A DNA stretch of 33,608 nucleotides, taken from Prochlorococcus sp. AG-449-G23 (lineage in GTDB: Bacteria; Cyanobacteriota; Cyanobacteriia; PCC-6307; Cyanobiaceae). A program made the position numbers and the translations under genes. Position 1 is the stretch's first letter. Each line of letters opens with the position of its first letter. The stretch spans positions 1-33,608 of the forward strand of contig QCQJ01000014.1 of assembly GCA_003209585.1 (NCBI GenBank). The letters run 5' to 3'. The notes under the pieces are model-generated. The model did not search any database and had not been told where the DNA came from. It saw only the letters and a program-made list of their open reading frames with translations. This document shows, piece by piece, positions 17,442 through 26,745 of this stretch.

Positions 17442-18167
17442 TTAGGGTTTGAACACTTTTATTTTTGGTCTATTTGGGTCAGTTAGATCAATATTATCTA
17501 TTTTTTCAGAAAAATTATTTTTCTTAAATTCATTTTTTAGGTTATTGATAATTTGTAATTGATAGTTGATTAAATTTGGATTAAATCCTAGGAAGATTGT
17601 TTTTAAATCTTTTTCCTCAATAGTTAGAAACCCATTGGGTGAAAAAGTTATTTTACCTATCTCAAATTCATAATCCTCTTGGGCAATTAAAATTTTAGAT
17701 AATATCTTTTTAAATTTCTCTTTCCATCCAAAAACTTGTATGGTTAATTTGTTTAAATTTTTTTCATCTGCATTTTTTTTATCAATAAAAACTCCATGTT
17801 TATCAATGAAGCCTAATATTTTTTCGTCATCTAATATTTTCTCGCCGTAAGCTATTGGAGTTCTTGTATTTACTTTGACTTTCAAACCAAAAGGAAATAA
17901 TTCTCTATTTACCGAAACATTCTTGAGAGATAAATTTTGTTTTAACTCTTTTTCTAAAAAATTAGTTTTGATGAAAATTAATCGGAGTGGCAATTTTAAA
18001 GATGAATTATTTACTACATCATTCTGAGAGAATAATTCACTACCAGAAATTCTTATATCCTGAATATTGACCTTTTTTAGCGTTTTTAGGCTTATAAAAC
18101 TTGTTGAAAATAAAAATAAAATTAGAAATAAGAATCTTTTATTATTAATGTTTTGCTGGTTTTTCAC
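17442..18167 (-). CDS. ftsQ: Cell division protein FtsQ/DivIB
   Basis: FtsQ is a single-pass divisome protein that links early and late division factors through its periplasmic POTRA domain. The 241-residue product has a short basic cytoplasmic tail, a membrane helix at about residues 12-27 (RFLFLILFLFSTSFISLK) and then a POTRA-like region starting VNIQDIRISGSELFSQNDVV. A segment with LFPFGLKVKVNTRTPIAYG is the usual FtsQ core. Overall identity to model FtsQ is low, as in most cyanobacteria, so the call rests on topology and the location between ddl and ftsZ. Its start overlaps the preceding gene by 4 bases (ATGA), which suggests translational coupling. Confidence 0.88.
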   Translation of the reverse strand: MKNQQNINNKRFLFLILFLFSTSFISLKTLKKVNIQDIRISGSELFSQNDVVNNSSLKLPLRLIFIKTNFLEKELKQNLSLKNVSVNRELFPFGLKVKVNTRTPIAYGEKILDDEKILGFIDKHGVFIDKKNADEKNLNKLTIQVFGWKEKFKKILSKILIAQEDYEFEIGKITFSPNGFLTIEEKDLKTIFLGFNPNLINYQLQIINNLKNEFKKNNFSEKIDNIDLTDPNRPKIKVFKP

Positions 18168-18574
18168 AAATCACATCTAGCTTTTTCCATCAATTGGTCC
18201 ATCCATTCTCTCGCTTGTTCTGCATCAGAAAAAGGTACATCCATTTCTTTACCATCTCCTATTAATCTCAATCTGCACTTTCCTTGAGATTCATTTGTGA
18301 GAGGAGCCTCACCAGAAGTTAGAGCCATTAATTCAACTAGTTCTAGTTTCTTGATTGTGAAACTATCTTTTTCTTCAAAAGTGCCAGCTTCAAATGCGCT
18401 CCATCTTAATTCACCATCTTTTAAAGAGGCTGCACCTGAACTATCTAACTTACAAAGCTCAGAACCATTTGCCCAACTTCTAAAAAGATTTTGCCTTCTT
18501 CTTTCGAGCCATCCGAGAGCAGTTAATAAAACGAAGATAAAAAGTAATGGTAGCCAAAGAATTCCATGCAACAT
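18164..18574 (-). CDS. Conserved one-helix protein between ddl and ftsQ
   Basis: A 136-residue protein with one N-terminal membrane helix at about residues 5-20 (ILWLPLLFIFVLLTALGW) followed by an Arg-rich stop (LERRRQN). The remaining soluble part, including LRWSAFEAGTFEEKDSF and ELVELMALTSGEAPL, looks like a small beta-rich domain facing the cytoplasm. I recall similar unnamed proteins at the ddl-ftsQ position in marine cyanobacteria, but I cannot name a family. It lies 10 bases after ddl and overlaps ftsQ by 4 bases, so it is probably made together with the division proteins. Its higher G+C than its neighbours is noticeable. Confidence 0.83.
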   Translation of the reverse strand: MLHGILWLPLLFIFVLLTALGWLERRRQNLFRSWANGSELCKLDSSGAASLKDGELRWSAFEAGTFEEKDSFTIKKLELVELMALTSGEAPLTNESQGKCRLRLIGDGKEMDVPFSDAEQAREWMDQLMEKARCDL

Positions 18575-18584
18575 TTTACTTGAA

Positions 18585-19652
18585 TTATAAATCTAGAGAT
18601 ATATCTACCAGTCTAGCCACAAGTTGTTCAATATTTAAACCTGAAGCTTTCCATAGCATTGGAAACATACTTTTTTTGGTAAAACCAGGAATTGTATTTA
18701 TTTCATTTAATAAAATTTTATTTGAAGATTTTTCTAAAAAGAAATCTACTCTGGCAAAGCCAAAAATATTTAATGCTTTACAACTTTTAATAGCAATTTC
18801 TTTAATTTCTTTAATGGTTTTAGAATCTACTTCGGCTGGAATAGTTATTTTATTATTTGAGTTGTATTTTGAATTGTAATCATACCAATCACTTTCGTAT
18901 TTTACTTCGCCTATCTCAGAGGTTAAGAGTTTTGAATTCCCAATTATTCCGCATTCAATCTCCCTTACCTCTAAACCTTCCTCTACTAAAATTCTAGGAT
19001 CTATTGCCCGAGCCTTTTCTAAGGCAGGTAATATGTCTGATTCATTTATGACTTTTGAGATTCCTAGAGATGATCCAGAGTTCGATGGTTTAACAAAAAC
19101 GGGAAAATTTAATTTTTTTAAAATTTCATTAATTAACTTATTTTTTACTTTCTTATCGTTAAAATCTTCATTTTGAAAAACTAGATAATTAACTTGTGGG
19201 AGTTTAAGATTTGAGAAAATTGTTTTCATCAATATTTTATCCATTCCAAGTGCAGATCCTATAATTCCACATCCAACTAAAGGTTTCTTTGTAAATCTTA
19301 GTAAGCCATGAATTGAGCCATCTTCACCATTAAATCCATGTAAAAGAGGAAACCAAACATCAACATTTTGAAATTCAATTCCCTCTAGAAAGTTAATTTT
19401 TTCTTGATTAAAAATTCCTTGTTTTTTTGTTGTATTGTTTTCAATTTCACCAATTAGGATTTTTTCTGAGAGATTACTATCAAGCCAATCTCCAAATTTG
19501 TTTATATAAAAGGCTTTAACAGTAAATCGTTGTCTGTTTATTTCTGAATTAAAGGCTTGAAAAACTGTTTTTGCAGAGGATATCGATACTTCATGTTCAT
19601 TAGAATGCCCACCAAATATTAACCCAATACATTTTTTTGTTTTCCCGATCAT
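18585..19652 (-). CDS. ddl: D-alanine--D-alanine ligase
   Basis: Ddl joins two D-alanines using ATP, to make the dipeptide end of the peptidoglycan stem. This cytoplasmic ATP-grasp enzyme has 355 residues. The N-terminal domain starts with GLIFGGHSNEHEVSISSA, a Ddl hallmark. The central part has FPVFVKPSNSGSSLGISKV, the ATP-grasp lysine loop. The C-terminal part, FARVDFFLE and LNEINTIPGFTKKSMFP, binds Mg2+ and substrate. All catalytic segments are present. The ATG at 19652 gives MIGKTKKCIGL. It lies 12 bases after miaB and 10 bases before the one-helix gene. Confidence 0.96.
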   Translation of the reverse strand: MIGKTKKCIGLIFGGHSNEHEVSISSAKTVFQAFNSEINRQRFTVKAFYINKFGDWLDSNLSEKILIGEIENNTTKKQGIFNQEKINFLEGIEFQNVDVWFPLLHGFNGEDGSIHGLLRFTKKPLVGCGIIGSALGMDKILMKTIFSNLKLPQVNYLVFQNEDFNDKKVKNKLINEILKKLNFPVFVKPSNSGSSLGISKVINESDILPALEKARAIDPRILVEEGLEVREIECGIIGNSKLLTSEIGEVKYESDWYDYNSKYNSNNKITIPAEVDSKTIKEIKEIAIKSCKALNIFGFARVDFFLEKSSNKILLNEINTIPGFTKKSMFPMLWKASGLNIEQLVARLVDISLDL

Positions 19653-19664
19653 TTAGAAAAAATA

Positions 19665-21059
19665 TTATGAATAAAGTTTTCCTGTTAAAGAAAAAGGTCT
19701 TGCTTCATTTATTCTGACATCTATCTCATCTCCCAGTGAAAAATTTAAGTTTATGTTTTTGGGGATCTCTACGAAAGTGAGTCTATTTGTCCTAGTTCTA
19801 CCCATAATTTGAGAGGCATTTTTTGGATTTAAACCCTCAATTAAAACGCTTTCGATATTGTTGATATATCTTTGATTTCTGCTCTTAGCAGTTTTCTCGA
19901 CTAAATCATTAATTTCCTGCAATCTAGCTTTTTTAACTTCTTCAGAAAGTTGATTCGACCAAACTGCTGCAGGCGTATTTGGTCTTGGAGAGTATGCTGC
20001 TGTATTTACTTGATCAAAGCCAATATCTGATATTAGCTTTAATGTATCTTTAAATTGTTGTTCGGTTTCTCCTGGGAAAGCAACTATTGCGTCAGCTGTG
20101 ATTGATGCGTCTGGCATTAATGATCTTATATTCTCGATAATACTTTTATACTTTTTGATGGAATATCCTCTGGACATTTTCTTTAAGATTTCATCATTGC
20201 CACTTTGAAAGGGTATATGGAAATGTTCACAGACTTTATCAAGTTCATAACAAGCTTGGATCAATCTTTTTGAAAAATATCTTGGATGACTAGTAGCAAA
20301 TCTTATTCTGAGAATCCCTTTAACATCATGAATATAGTATAAAAGATCAGTTAAAGTATTTTCTTTTCTCCCCTCTTTCGTAGTTCCTGGAAGATCTCTA
20401 CCATAAGCATCAATATTCTGGCCCAAAAGAGTAATTTCTTTAAAATTATCATCAGCTAATTTTTGGACCTCACTTTTTATCGCATTTGGATATCTTGATT
20501 GCTCTTTCCCTCTGACAGAGGGGACTACACAATATGAACATCTTTCATTACATCCATAGATGATATTTACCCAGCCACAAATAGAGCTTTCTCTTCTGGC
20601 ACTTGTGATGTCTTCAGAAATGTGGGTTTCTTCTGTGGCCGCAACTTGATTTCCTAAATCAACTTTTCCTAGAAGATTCTCAAGGTTGTTTACATGTTGA
20701 GGCCCCATTACTAAATCAAGTTCTGGTACTCGTCTAAGTAAAGACTCTCCCTCTTGCTGCGCAAGGCAACCTGCAACAACAAGTTTTAAGCTAGGTGTTT
20801 TGTGCTTTCTTTTCGCTTGTCTGCCTAGAAAACTATAAACTTTTTGCTCCGCATTGTCTCTGATAGTGCATGTGTTATACAAGACTAAATCTGCATTTAA
20901 TTCGTTATCTGCTCTGGTATATCCCATTTTTTCTAGTATCCCAGCCATTCTCTCAGAATCAGCCTTGTTCATTTGGCATCCAAATGTAGTTATCCAATAA
21001 CTTCCTATAGTTGAATTCTTTTGAATTTTTTTATCGTCTGGTTTTGTTTTTGTTAGCAC
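19665..21059 (-). CDS. miaB: tRNA (N6-isopentenyl adenosine-37) methylthiotransferase MiaB
   Basis: MiaB adds a methylthio group to the isopentenyl-A37 of tRNAs that read codons beginning with U, and so improves decoding. The 464-residue product has the three domains of the family. The N-terminal MTTase domain binds one Fe-S cluster through Cys28 ([13 protein letters not shown]), Cys64 and Cys98. The radical SAM domain has Cys170, Cys174 and Cys177 ([17 protein letters not shown]). The C-terminal TRAM domain binds tRNA and ends with [12 protein letters not shown]. It follows tRNA-His on the same strand and is 12 bases before ddl. Confidence 0.97.
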   Translation of the reverse strand: MLTKTKPDDKKIQKNSTIGSYWITTFGCQMNKADSERMAGILEKMGYTRADNELNADLVLYNTCTIRDNAEQKVYSFLGRQAKRKHKTPSLKLVVAGCLAQQEGESLLRRVPELDLVMGPQHVNNLENLLGKVDLGNQVAATEETHISEDITSARRESSICGWVNIIYGCNERCSYCVVPSVRGKEQSRYPNAIKSEVQKLADDNFKEITLLGQNIDAYGRDLPGTTKEGRKENTLTDLLYYIHDVKGILRIRFATSHPRYFSKRLIQACYELDKVCEHFHIPFQSGNDEILKKMSRGYSIKKYKSIIENIRSLMPDASITADAIVAFPGETEQQFKDTLKLISDIGFDQVNTAAYSPRPNTPAAVWSNQLSEEVKKARLQEINDLVEKTAKSRNQRYINNIESVLIEGLNPKNASQIMGRTRTNRLTFVEIPKNINLNFSLGDEIDVRINEARPFSLTGKLYS

Positions 21060-21131
21060 TTTGCTAGGAATTTTTTATGAATCTTTAATTCAAAATTACA
21101 AGTTAAATAATTTTGCTGCAATTTTTTTGAG

Positions 21132-21205
21132 GGCGAGCGAGGGGATTCGAACCCCCGAATAGCGGCGCCACAAGCCGCTGCCTTAACCACTTGGCGACGC
21201 CCGCC
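21132..21205 (-). tRNA. tRNA-His (anticodon GUG), with encoded G-1
   Basis: The 5' acceptor strand GCGGGCG pairs with CGCTCGC, with one G-U pair. The extra 5' G (position -1, base 21205) faces C73 (base 21132), so the histidine-specific G-1:C73 pair is encoded in the DNA. The anticodon stem GCGGC/GCCGC closes a TTGTGGC loop with anticodon GUG. The T loop is TTCGAAT. No CCA is encoded. It is 72 bases upstream of miaB. Confidence 0.96.
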
Positions 21206-21333
21206 TCACATTTATAAATTTAACAACTCAAGGGTAATATTTCATAGTTATTTTTATCATTTAGCGAAATTTGAATTATTTTCTAATTCAGTAAAGTTTT
21301 CTAATGTTTTAAAATAAAAGAAAATTTAAAAAT

Positions 21334-22569
21334 TTGAGTAATTCCGGCACGGCTGAGGTTCTTATTCCCAGAAGCCTTTGTTTAATAGAAGATATAGATA
21401 ACCTCATTATCGATTTAGAGGATTTATGTTCAGTTTCCATTAGTTGGGAGGATGGATTTGTTTCTGAGTTAAAGCCTTTAAAAAATAAAATTGCAAAACC
21501 AAAAAATATTTTATTCCCAAGATTTGTTGAAACGCATTCGCATTTTGATAAATCTTTTACATGGGCAGACTTTCCTAATCTGGAATCAAACTATGAAGGA
21601 GCATTATCAGTAAATCTTGAAGAACATAAAACTAGAACTACAGATAAGGTTCTTGAAAGAGTTGAGAAATCATTAAAACTTGCCATACAAAATGGATACC
21701 GAGCAATTAGAAGTCATATTGATACATACAAAGGTCAATCTATTGATATTTGGATTGAACTTTTTAAATTACAAAAAAAATTTTCATCTGAGTTGACTCT
21801 ACAATACGTTGCTCTAGCTCCATTGGAATTCTGGGATACAACTGATGGAGAAGATTTGGCAAAAATATTTTCCTCTAATGAAGGTATTCTAGGAGGTGTC
21901 ATTGTACCCCCTTTCAATAAAAAAAATACAATCAAATTTCTAGCAAAGATGCTTCTTCTTGCGAGTAAATATAAATTAGAAATTGATTTGCATATAGATG
22001 AATCAATTATTGAACCTGGAGCGGGAATAAAAGTTTTATTAGAAACAATCGAAAATTTAAAAATTAATAGTATTCCGATCACTTGTAGTCATTTGAGTAG
22101 TCTTATTTCTTTAAGTAATAGAGAAATTTTAAATTTAGGAGAAAAAATGGCTGAGAAAAATATTAAGGTTATTGCTTTACCCCTAACAAATTTTTGGCTG
22201 CTCAATCGAAGTAATAAAAATACTTCATTAAAAAGACCAGTTGCGCCAATAAAGCAATTACAAAAATCACATGTGGATGTATCTCTTGGTAGTGATAATG
22301 TTCAAGACCCTTGGTACCCATTTGGTAATTTTGATCCTTTTTATATGTTGTCTTGCTCGATGCCTATGCTTCAACTAAATCCCTGGGAGAGAATGACTCT
22401 ATCTTCTATTTTTTTAGCTCCAAGCAGATTATTAAATTTAAAATGGGATGGTTTAATTAAAAAAGGTTGTCCTGCTGATTTTGTGATTTTAGATGCACAA
22501 AGATGGGCAGATGTTTTTTCGAGTAATTTAAAGAGAAAAGTATTTATAAAAGGCGATTTATATCGCTAA
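21334..22569 (+). CDS. Cytosine-deaminase-like amidohydrolase
   Basis: A 411-residue member of the amidohydrolase superfamily, nearest by motif to cytosine deaminase. The metal ligands are visible: HSHFDKSF (HxH) near residue 69, DLHIDES near 220, CSHLSSL near 250 and SLGSDNVQDPWYPFGNFDP near 320, the last being the characteristic CodA-type SD(N/D)V segment. It may deaminate cytosine, isoguanine or a related ring, but the exact substrate is open. The start is a TTG at 21334; the nearest in-frame stop is 21 bases upstream and there is no ATG in the first 250 residues. The FAD-oxidase gene follows after 38 bases and is probably co-transcribed. Confidence 0.82.
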   Translation: MSNSGTAEVLIPRSLCLIEDIDNLIIDLEDLCSVSISWEDGFVSELKPLKNKIAKPKNILFPRFVETHSHFDKSFTWADFPNLESNYEGALSVNLEEHKTRTTDKVLERVEKSLKLAIQNGYRAIRSHIDTYKGQSIDIWIELFKLQKKFSSELTLQYVALAPLEFWDTTDGEDLAKIFSSNEGILGGVIVPPFNKKNTIKFLAKMLLLASKYKLEIDLHIDESIIEPGAGIKVLLETIENLKINSIPITCSHLSSLISLSNREILNLGEKMAEKNIKVIALPLTNFWLLNRSNKNTSLKRPVAPIKQLQKSHVDVSLGSDNVQDPWYPFGNFDPFYMLSCSMPMLQLNPWERMTLSSIFLAPSRLLNLKWDGLIKKGCPADFVILDAQRWADVFSSNLKRKVFIKGDLYR

Positions 22570-22607
22570 TTGGCTAATTTATATACAAAGCATAAAAATT
22601 TTTTTTA

Positions 22608-23960
22608 ATGATATCAAAACTTAAATTTATAGACAAAATTAGAGAAGTCAAAAACTTACAGATTATTGAAAATAAATCCGATGTAAAAAGACTTTCGAAA
22701 GATTTTTATAACTACTCTCCAATTCTTACTGAAAAATTAGACCAATGTATTGCTGATTTGGTGGTAAGACCTAGTGATCACAAAGCGATAAAGGAAGTTG
22801 CAGAAATTTGTTGGGAATTATCTATCCCACTTACTTTAAGGGGTTCAGGTACAGGTAATTATGGACAAGCTGTCCCATTATTTAAAGGAGTTGTAATGCA
22901 GATGAGTCAATTTAATAAGTTAGAAGAATTTGATCCAGATACAGGCTTTGTAAAAGTACAGTCTGGCTGTGTTATGGGAGATTTGAATAAACAATTAGAG
23001 AAATATGGGAGGGAATTGAGGTTACTTCCTAGTACTTGGAAAACTGCAACAATTGGAGGTTTTATCGCAGGTGGATCAGGAGGTATTGGTTCCATAAGGT
23101 GGGGATTTTTAAGAGATCCAGGAAATCTTATAGGTTTAGAGGCAGTAACGATGAATGAAAAACCTGCATTATTAAAATTTGATGCTGAAGAATCCGAACC
23201 TCTAAATCACGCTTATGGGACTAATGGAATAATCACTTCTTTATTACTTGCTACTGATATCAAACGTAAGTGGTACTCATTAGTTATCGACTGTATTGAA
23301 TTTGAAAAAACAATAGAAATATTAAAAACTCTTACTAGCGCAGCAATTAATCTGAAATTAGGAGCAATTCTTGAAGAAGAAATTGTAGATCAAATGCCAA
23401 AATGGTTTAAAAGTAAATCTAGAAGTCACAAGATATTAATTCAATCTACTCTTGGAGGAATAAAAACCATCGAGCTAATTTGTAAAAAATTTAAAGTTGA
23501 ATCTACCCTACTTGGCGAAGAAGAAAAGCTCGTCAATGGAATTTCTGAAGTCGTATGGAATCATACAACTCTTCATATGAGGTCTAGGGATAAAAATTGG
23601 ACGTATTTACAGATGCTTTTACCACTTAATAATGAACTAGAATTAATTAATTTTTTGAGAAAAAAATGGGGTAAAAAAGTTCTTTGGCATTTAGAGGCAG
23701 TTTCTCAACAAGGATCACCGCGATTAGCAGCTTTGCCTGTATTAAAGTGGAATGGGGCAGAAGAATTAAATGAAATAATGGAAGATTGCAAGAAACTTGG
23801 TGCGTTTATTTTTAATCCTCATGTTTTAACAGTTGAAGGCGGAGGTCTCGGAGTGGTGGATGCAGATCAAGTAAAAGCGAAATTAAGATTTGATCCTAAA
23901 GGGCTATTAAATCCAGGAAAATTGGAAGGTTGGGAAGTAAAAGAACAATTTAAAATTTAA
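22608..23960 (+). CDS. FAD-binding oxidoreductase (GlcD-like / FAD-linked oxidase)
   Basis: A 450-residue protein of the FAD-linked oxidase family that includes the GlcD subunit of glycolate oxidase and D-lactate dehydrogenases. The PCMH-type FAD-binding domain spans about residues 45-220: RPSDHKAIKEVAEICWELSI, then PLTLRGSGTGNYGQA and the FAD loop TWKTATIGGFIAGGSGGIGS. The C-terminal FAD-oxidase domain ends with the expected FDPKGLLNPGKLEG. No GlcE or GlcF partner lies nearby. It may not be glycolate oxidase; a dehydrogenase for another 2-hydroxy acid is equally possible. Its neighbour upstream is the deaminase-like gene. Its last 4 bases overlap folC on the other strand. Confidence 0.84.
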   Translation: MISKLKFIDKIREVKNLQIIENKSDVKRLSKDFYNYSPILTEKLDQCIADLVVRPSDHKAIKEVAEICWELSIPLTLRGSGTGNYGQAVPLFKGVVMQMSQFNKLEEFDPDTGFVKVQSGCVMGDLNKQLEKYGRELRLLPSTWKTATIGGFIAGGSGGIGSIRWGFLRDPGNLIGLEAVTMNEKPALLKFDAEESEPLNHAYGTNGIITSLLLATDIKRKWYSLVIDCIEFEKTIEILKTLTSAAINLKLGAILEEEIVDQMPKWFKSKSRSHKILIQSTLGGIKTIELICKKFKVESTLLGEEEKLVNGISEVVWNHTTLHMRSRDKNWTYLQMLLPLNNELELINFLRKKWGKKVLWHLEAVSQQGSPRLAALPVLKWNGAEELNEIMEDCKKLGAFIFNPHVLTVEGGGLGVVDADQVKAKLRFDPKGLLNPGKLEGWEVKEQFKI

Positions 23961-25189
23961 TATTTCTGTTTATTCGCAAATTTAATAAATTCAGCAACTA
24001 AAAAAATAGAACCTGTTAGTACAGGATGATTAGGTGGCCATTTTTCTAGGGAAAATAAATACTCAATGGCAAGTTCAAATGTTTTAAATTCAATTGTTTT
24101 TTGAAAGTCAATTTCTTTAATCTGAGAGAGATCATTTAATTGCCAACTAGGTTGGTTTGGAACTGGTACAAGTAATAAGCGATCATTTTTCTTTAGAAGT
24201 GTTTTTAATATTGCGTAAATATCTTTTTGTCTTTGGACACCTAAAATCCAATAAATTCCTTTATCTTCATTCTCCCAATGGCTTCTCTCATTAGAGAGTG
24301 CTTTTGCCGCAGGATAATTATGCGCACAATCCACAAGAATTTCTTTGTTGAAATAATGTATTATTTCTAGTCTTCCGTTCCAAGTTGTCTTTTTAAGACC
24401 TTCAGATATATGTTTTTCTTTTATATTAAATCCCAAATTATTCAGCGCTTCAATTGCTCCAACAGCTACTGAAGCATTTTGCTTTTGAAAAATTCCTTTT
24501 AATCCAAGTTCATAGCTGTTTGAAATTGAATCTTTCCAGATAATTTCTGCTCCTACATCTTTAACTTTTTTGGTTATTAAATTTTCAACTTGACTATTTT
24601 GATTGCATGAGATGACAATTGAGTTTTTTTCAATAACTGCTAATTTTTCTTCGGCAATTTTTTCAATCGTATCTCCAAGAAATTCTTTATGGTCTAAGCC
24701 AATATTCCCAATAGCAATGATTGGTCTAGATTTATGGGCTGTTGTCGCATCTAATCGTCCCCCTAAACCAGCTTCAAGAATGAGTATTTCAACTTTTTTA
24801 TGGTCAAAAAAATTTAGTGCACAGCAAATGATTTTTTCAAAAGGAGTTAATTCAAATGCTGAAAATTTTTTTTCTATTAATCTATAGATTTTTTCAAAAT
24901 CAGTTTTATTAATATTTTTTTTATTAACTCTAATCCTCTCGCATACATCCAAAAGATGAGGAGATGTCGTTACACCGAAATTCCTTTTAGCTTCAAAAAG
25001 TATACTTTCTAAATATGCCGCGATTGATCCTTTCCCATTGGTTCCAATAATCTGTATCGCAGGGATATTCTTGCAAGGATTACCAAGTTCTTGAAGTGCT
25101 TTTTTAATTCTTGATAAACCTAACTTGATATTATCCCTTTCATATTTAGGAGATAATAATTCAAAAATTTTTAAATTTGCATTTTTCAA
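23957..25189 (-). CDS. folC: Bifunctional folylpolyglutamate/dihydrofolate synthase
   Basis: FolC adds glutamate to dihydropteroate to make dihydrofolate, and further glutamates to keep folate in the cell. This 410-residue member of the Mur ligase superfamily has the ATP-binding P-loop IIGTNGKGSIAAYLESIL near residue 47. ILEAGLGGRLDATTAH is the family's second motif, with GLDHKEFLGDTIEKIAEEK after it. NGRLEIIH and VDCAHNYPAA are the C-terminal domain motifs. It lies 11 bases after argD, so the two are likely co-transcribed behind tRNA-Leu. The ATG at 25189 starts with MKNANLKIFELLSPKYERD. Confidence 0.94.
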   Translation of the reverse strand: MKNANLKIFELLSPKYERDNIKLGLSRIKKALQELGNPCKNIPAIQIIGTNGKGSIAAYLESILFEAKRNFGVTTSPHLLDVCERIRVNKKNINKTDFEKIYRLIEKKFSAFELTPFEKIICCALNFFDHKKVEILILEAGLGGRLDATTAHKSRPIIAIGNIGLDHKEFLGDTIEKIAEEKLAVIEKNSIVISCNQNSQVENLITKKVKDVGAEIIWKDSISNSYELGLKGIFQKQNASVAVGAIEALNNLGFNIKEKHISEGLKKTTWNGRLEIIHYFNKEILVDCAHNYPAAKALSNERSHWENEDKGIYWILGVQRQKDIYAILKTLLKKNDRLLLVPVPNQPSWQLNDLSQIKEIDFQKTIEFKTFELAIEYLFSLEKWPPNHPVLTGSIFLVAEFIKFANKQKY

Positions 25190-25200
25190 AATTTAAATTG

Positions 25201-26376
25201 CTATAACTCTTCAAAAATTGAATTTAGCTTATTCAAAAGAATATTAATTTCTCTTCGAGATATAATTAATGGTGGGACAATCCTTACAACATTTCCTCCT
25301 GCGGGAACTACCAGTAATCCTTTATCAAAAGCTTTTAATGTAATTTTTTTTGCATCTGCATAATCATCATTGATCATAAGACCTTGAATTAAACCTAAAC
25401 CTCTTTTCCCGCTAATAATATTTGGAAATTTTTTTGCTAATTCTTCAAACCCAGCACTTAATTGTTCCCCTCTTAAATAAACATTATTGATAATATTTCT
25501 TCTATTTATTTCTTCTAATACAGTTAGGGCAGCTTTACAGGCGAATGGGTTCCCTCCAAAAGTGCTTGCATGATCTCCTGGAGAAAAAATGTTGGCTTTA
25601 TCTTTTACCAATAATGCACCTATTGCATGACCTCCTCCTAATCCTTTAGCAAGGGTGAATCCATCAGGTTCAATTCCTAAATTCTCATAACCCCACATTT
25701 TTCCAGTTCGACCAACTCCACTTTGGACCTCATCTAAAATAAGAAGAGAATTATATTTATCACATATTTCTCTCAGGCTTTTAAAAAATATTTTACTTCC
25801 AGGAATTACGCCACCTTCTCCTTGTATTGGTTCAACTAAAACGCCTGAAATTTTTTGATTATTATTTTCACACTCTTCAAATAATTTTTTTACCGAATCA
25901 AAATTGTTAAATTTAAAAAATTTGAACCCTTGAATCATTGGTTCGAAACCTTTTTGGTATTTAGGCTGTCCAGTGGCACTCAAGGCTGCAAGCGTCCTTC
26001 CATGAAAGCTGGATTCTGCTGCGAGAATAATTGATTCTTTACCTTTATTTGTTTTATTACCATATTTTTTAATTAATTTAATTGCTGATTCATTTGCTTC
26101 CGCACCACTATTGCAAAAGAAGACACTTTTAGCACAACTCATATTCGTTAAAGTACTGCTTAATTGTTCTTGTTCTTCAATGTTGTAAAGATTGGAAATG
26201 TGCTGAATCTTTTTTAGTTGAGTTGATAACCTTCTTCTTAAAACTCTGTCGCTATGTCCAAGACTACAAGTTGCTATGCCAGCGACTGCATCAAGATACT
26301 TTTTACCTGTTTTGTCCCATAGCCAACAACCTTTTCCTTTTTTGAAAGATATATCGAATCGATTATAGGTATTCAT
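25201..26376 (-). CDS. argD: Acetylornithine aminotransferase
   Basis: ArgD makes N-acetylornithine from the semialdehyde with glutamate, using pyridoxal phosphate, in arginine synthesis. The 391-residue length is normal when started at ATG 26376 (MNTYNRFDISFKKGKGCWLW). Motifs include NSGAEANESAIKLIKK, the PLP-phosphate loop and SSFHGRTLAALSATGQPKY. LILDEVQSGVGRTG carries the PLP-ring Asp, and TLAKGLGGG has the Schiff-base Lys244. The open frame continues 27 codons upstream, but that part is the tRNA-Leu gene read as protein and is not coding. The start lies only 5 bases from the tRNA 3' end. Confidence 0.96.
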   Translation of the reverse strand: MNTYNRFDISFKKGKGCWLWDKTGKKYLDAVAGIATCSLGHSDRVLRRRLSTQLKKIQHISNLYNIEEQEQLSSTLTNMSCAKSVFFCNSGAEANESAIKLIKKYGNKTNKGKESIILAAESSFHGRTLAALSATGQPKYQKGFEPMIQGFKFFKFNNFDSVKKLFEECENNNQKISGVLVEPIQGEGGVIPGSKIFFKSLREICDKYNSLLILDEVQSGVGRTGKMWGYENLGIEPDGFTLAKGLGGGHAIGALLVKDKANIFSPGDHASTFGGNPFACKAALTVLEEINRRNIINNVYLRGEQLSAGFEELAKKFPNIISGKRGLGLIQGLMINDDYADAKKITLKAFDKGLLVVPAGGNVVRIVPPLIISRREINILLNKLNSIFEEL

Positions 26377-26381
26377 CAAAG

Positions 26382-26463
26382 TGGGAGCGGTCGGACTTGA
26401 ACCGACATACCCGAAGGTGCCGCATTTTGAGTGCGGTGCGTCTACCAATTCCACCACGCTCCC
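26382..26463 (-). tRNA. tRNA-Leu (anticodon CAA)
   Basis: An 82-base class II tRNA with the long variable arm expected for leucine. GGGAGCG pairs with CGCTCCC in the acceptor stem, with A as discriminator. The anticodon stem CCGCA/TGCGG holds a CTCAAAA loop, giving CAA, which reads UUG. The T loop is TTCAAGT. No CCA is encoded. It lies directly upstream of argD. Confidence 0.96.
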
Positions 26464-26745
26464 AAGGCTTTTGAAAAAATGAACTTTTTTATTATAACAA
26501 AAATCAACTTGTTGCCTATTGTTTTGGTCAAGGAACAGTGATGAAGATAACGTTTGTTAATAGTTAATCTTTTTGTTAAAAACATAGAATTATATTTATT
26601 GAATTTGCTGACAATAAATAAGATTAAAATACATTATTTTACATATATGATACAATTATGTAGACAATCGATAATAAAAAACCTATTTTGGAGGAGAAAG
26701 CTTCATACTCAGTAATATTATGTTAAATTAAAAGAAAAAAATTAA
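26464..26745. other. AT-rich intergenic stretch without a clear gene
   Basis: About 282 bases between tRNA-Leu and the first micro-ORF. I see very short frames of 20-22 codons only. A TATGATACAAT stretch at about 26647 could serve as a -10 element for the rightward micro-ORFs, and a GGAGGAG at about 26691 resembles a strong Shine-Dalgarno sequence but has no useful ORF behind it, only ATG-TTA-AAT-TAA. The tRNA-Leu promoter should also lie here. Confidence 0.4.

Noticed and set aside
26377..26457. N-terminal extension of argD through the tRNA-Leu gene
   Set aside because: The 27 extra codons are the tRNA read as protein; the cloverleaf is complete and ArgD homology begins at MNTYNRF.
26647..26715. 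22-codon frame after the TATGAT stretch (MIQLCRQS...)
   Set aside because: Very short and basic, without a hydrophobic segment. It has no neighbouring coupling, unlike the two micro-ORFs downstream.
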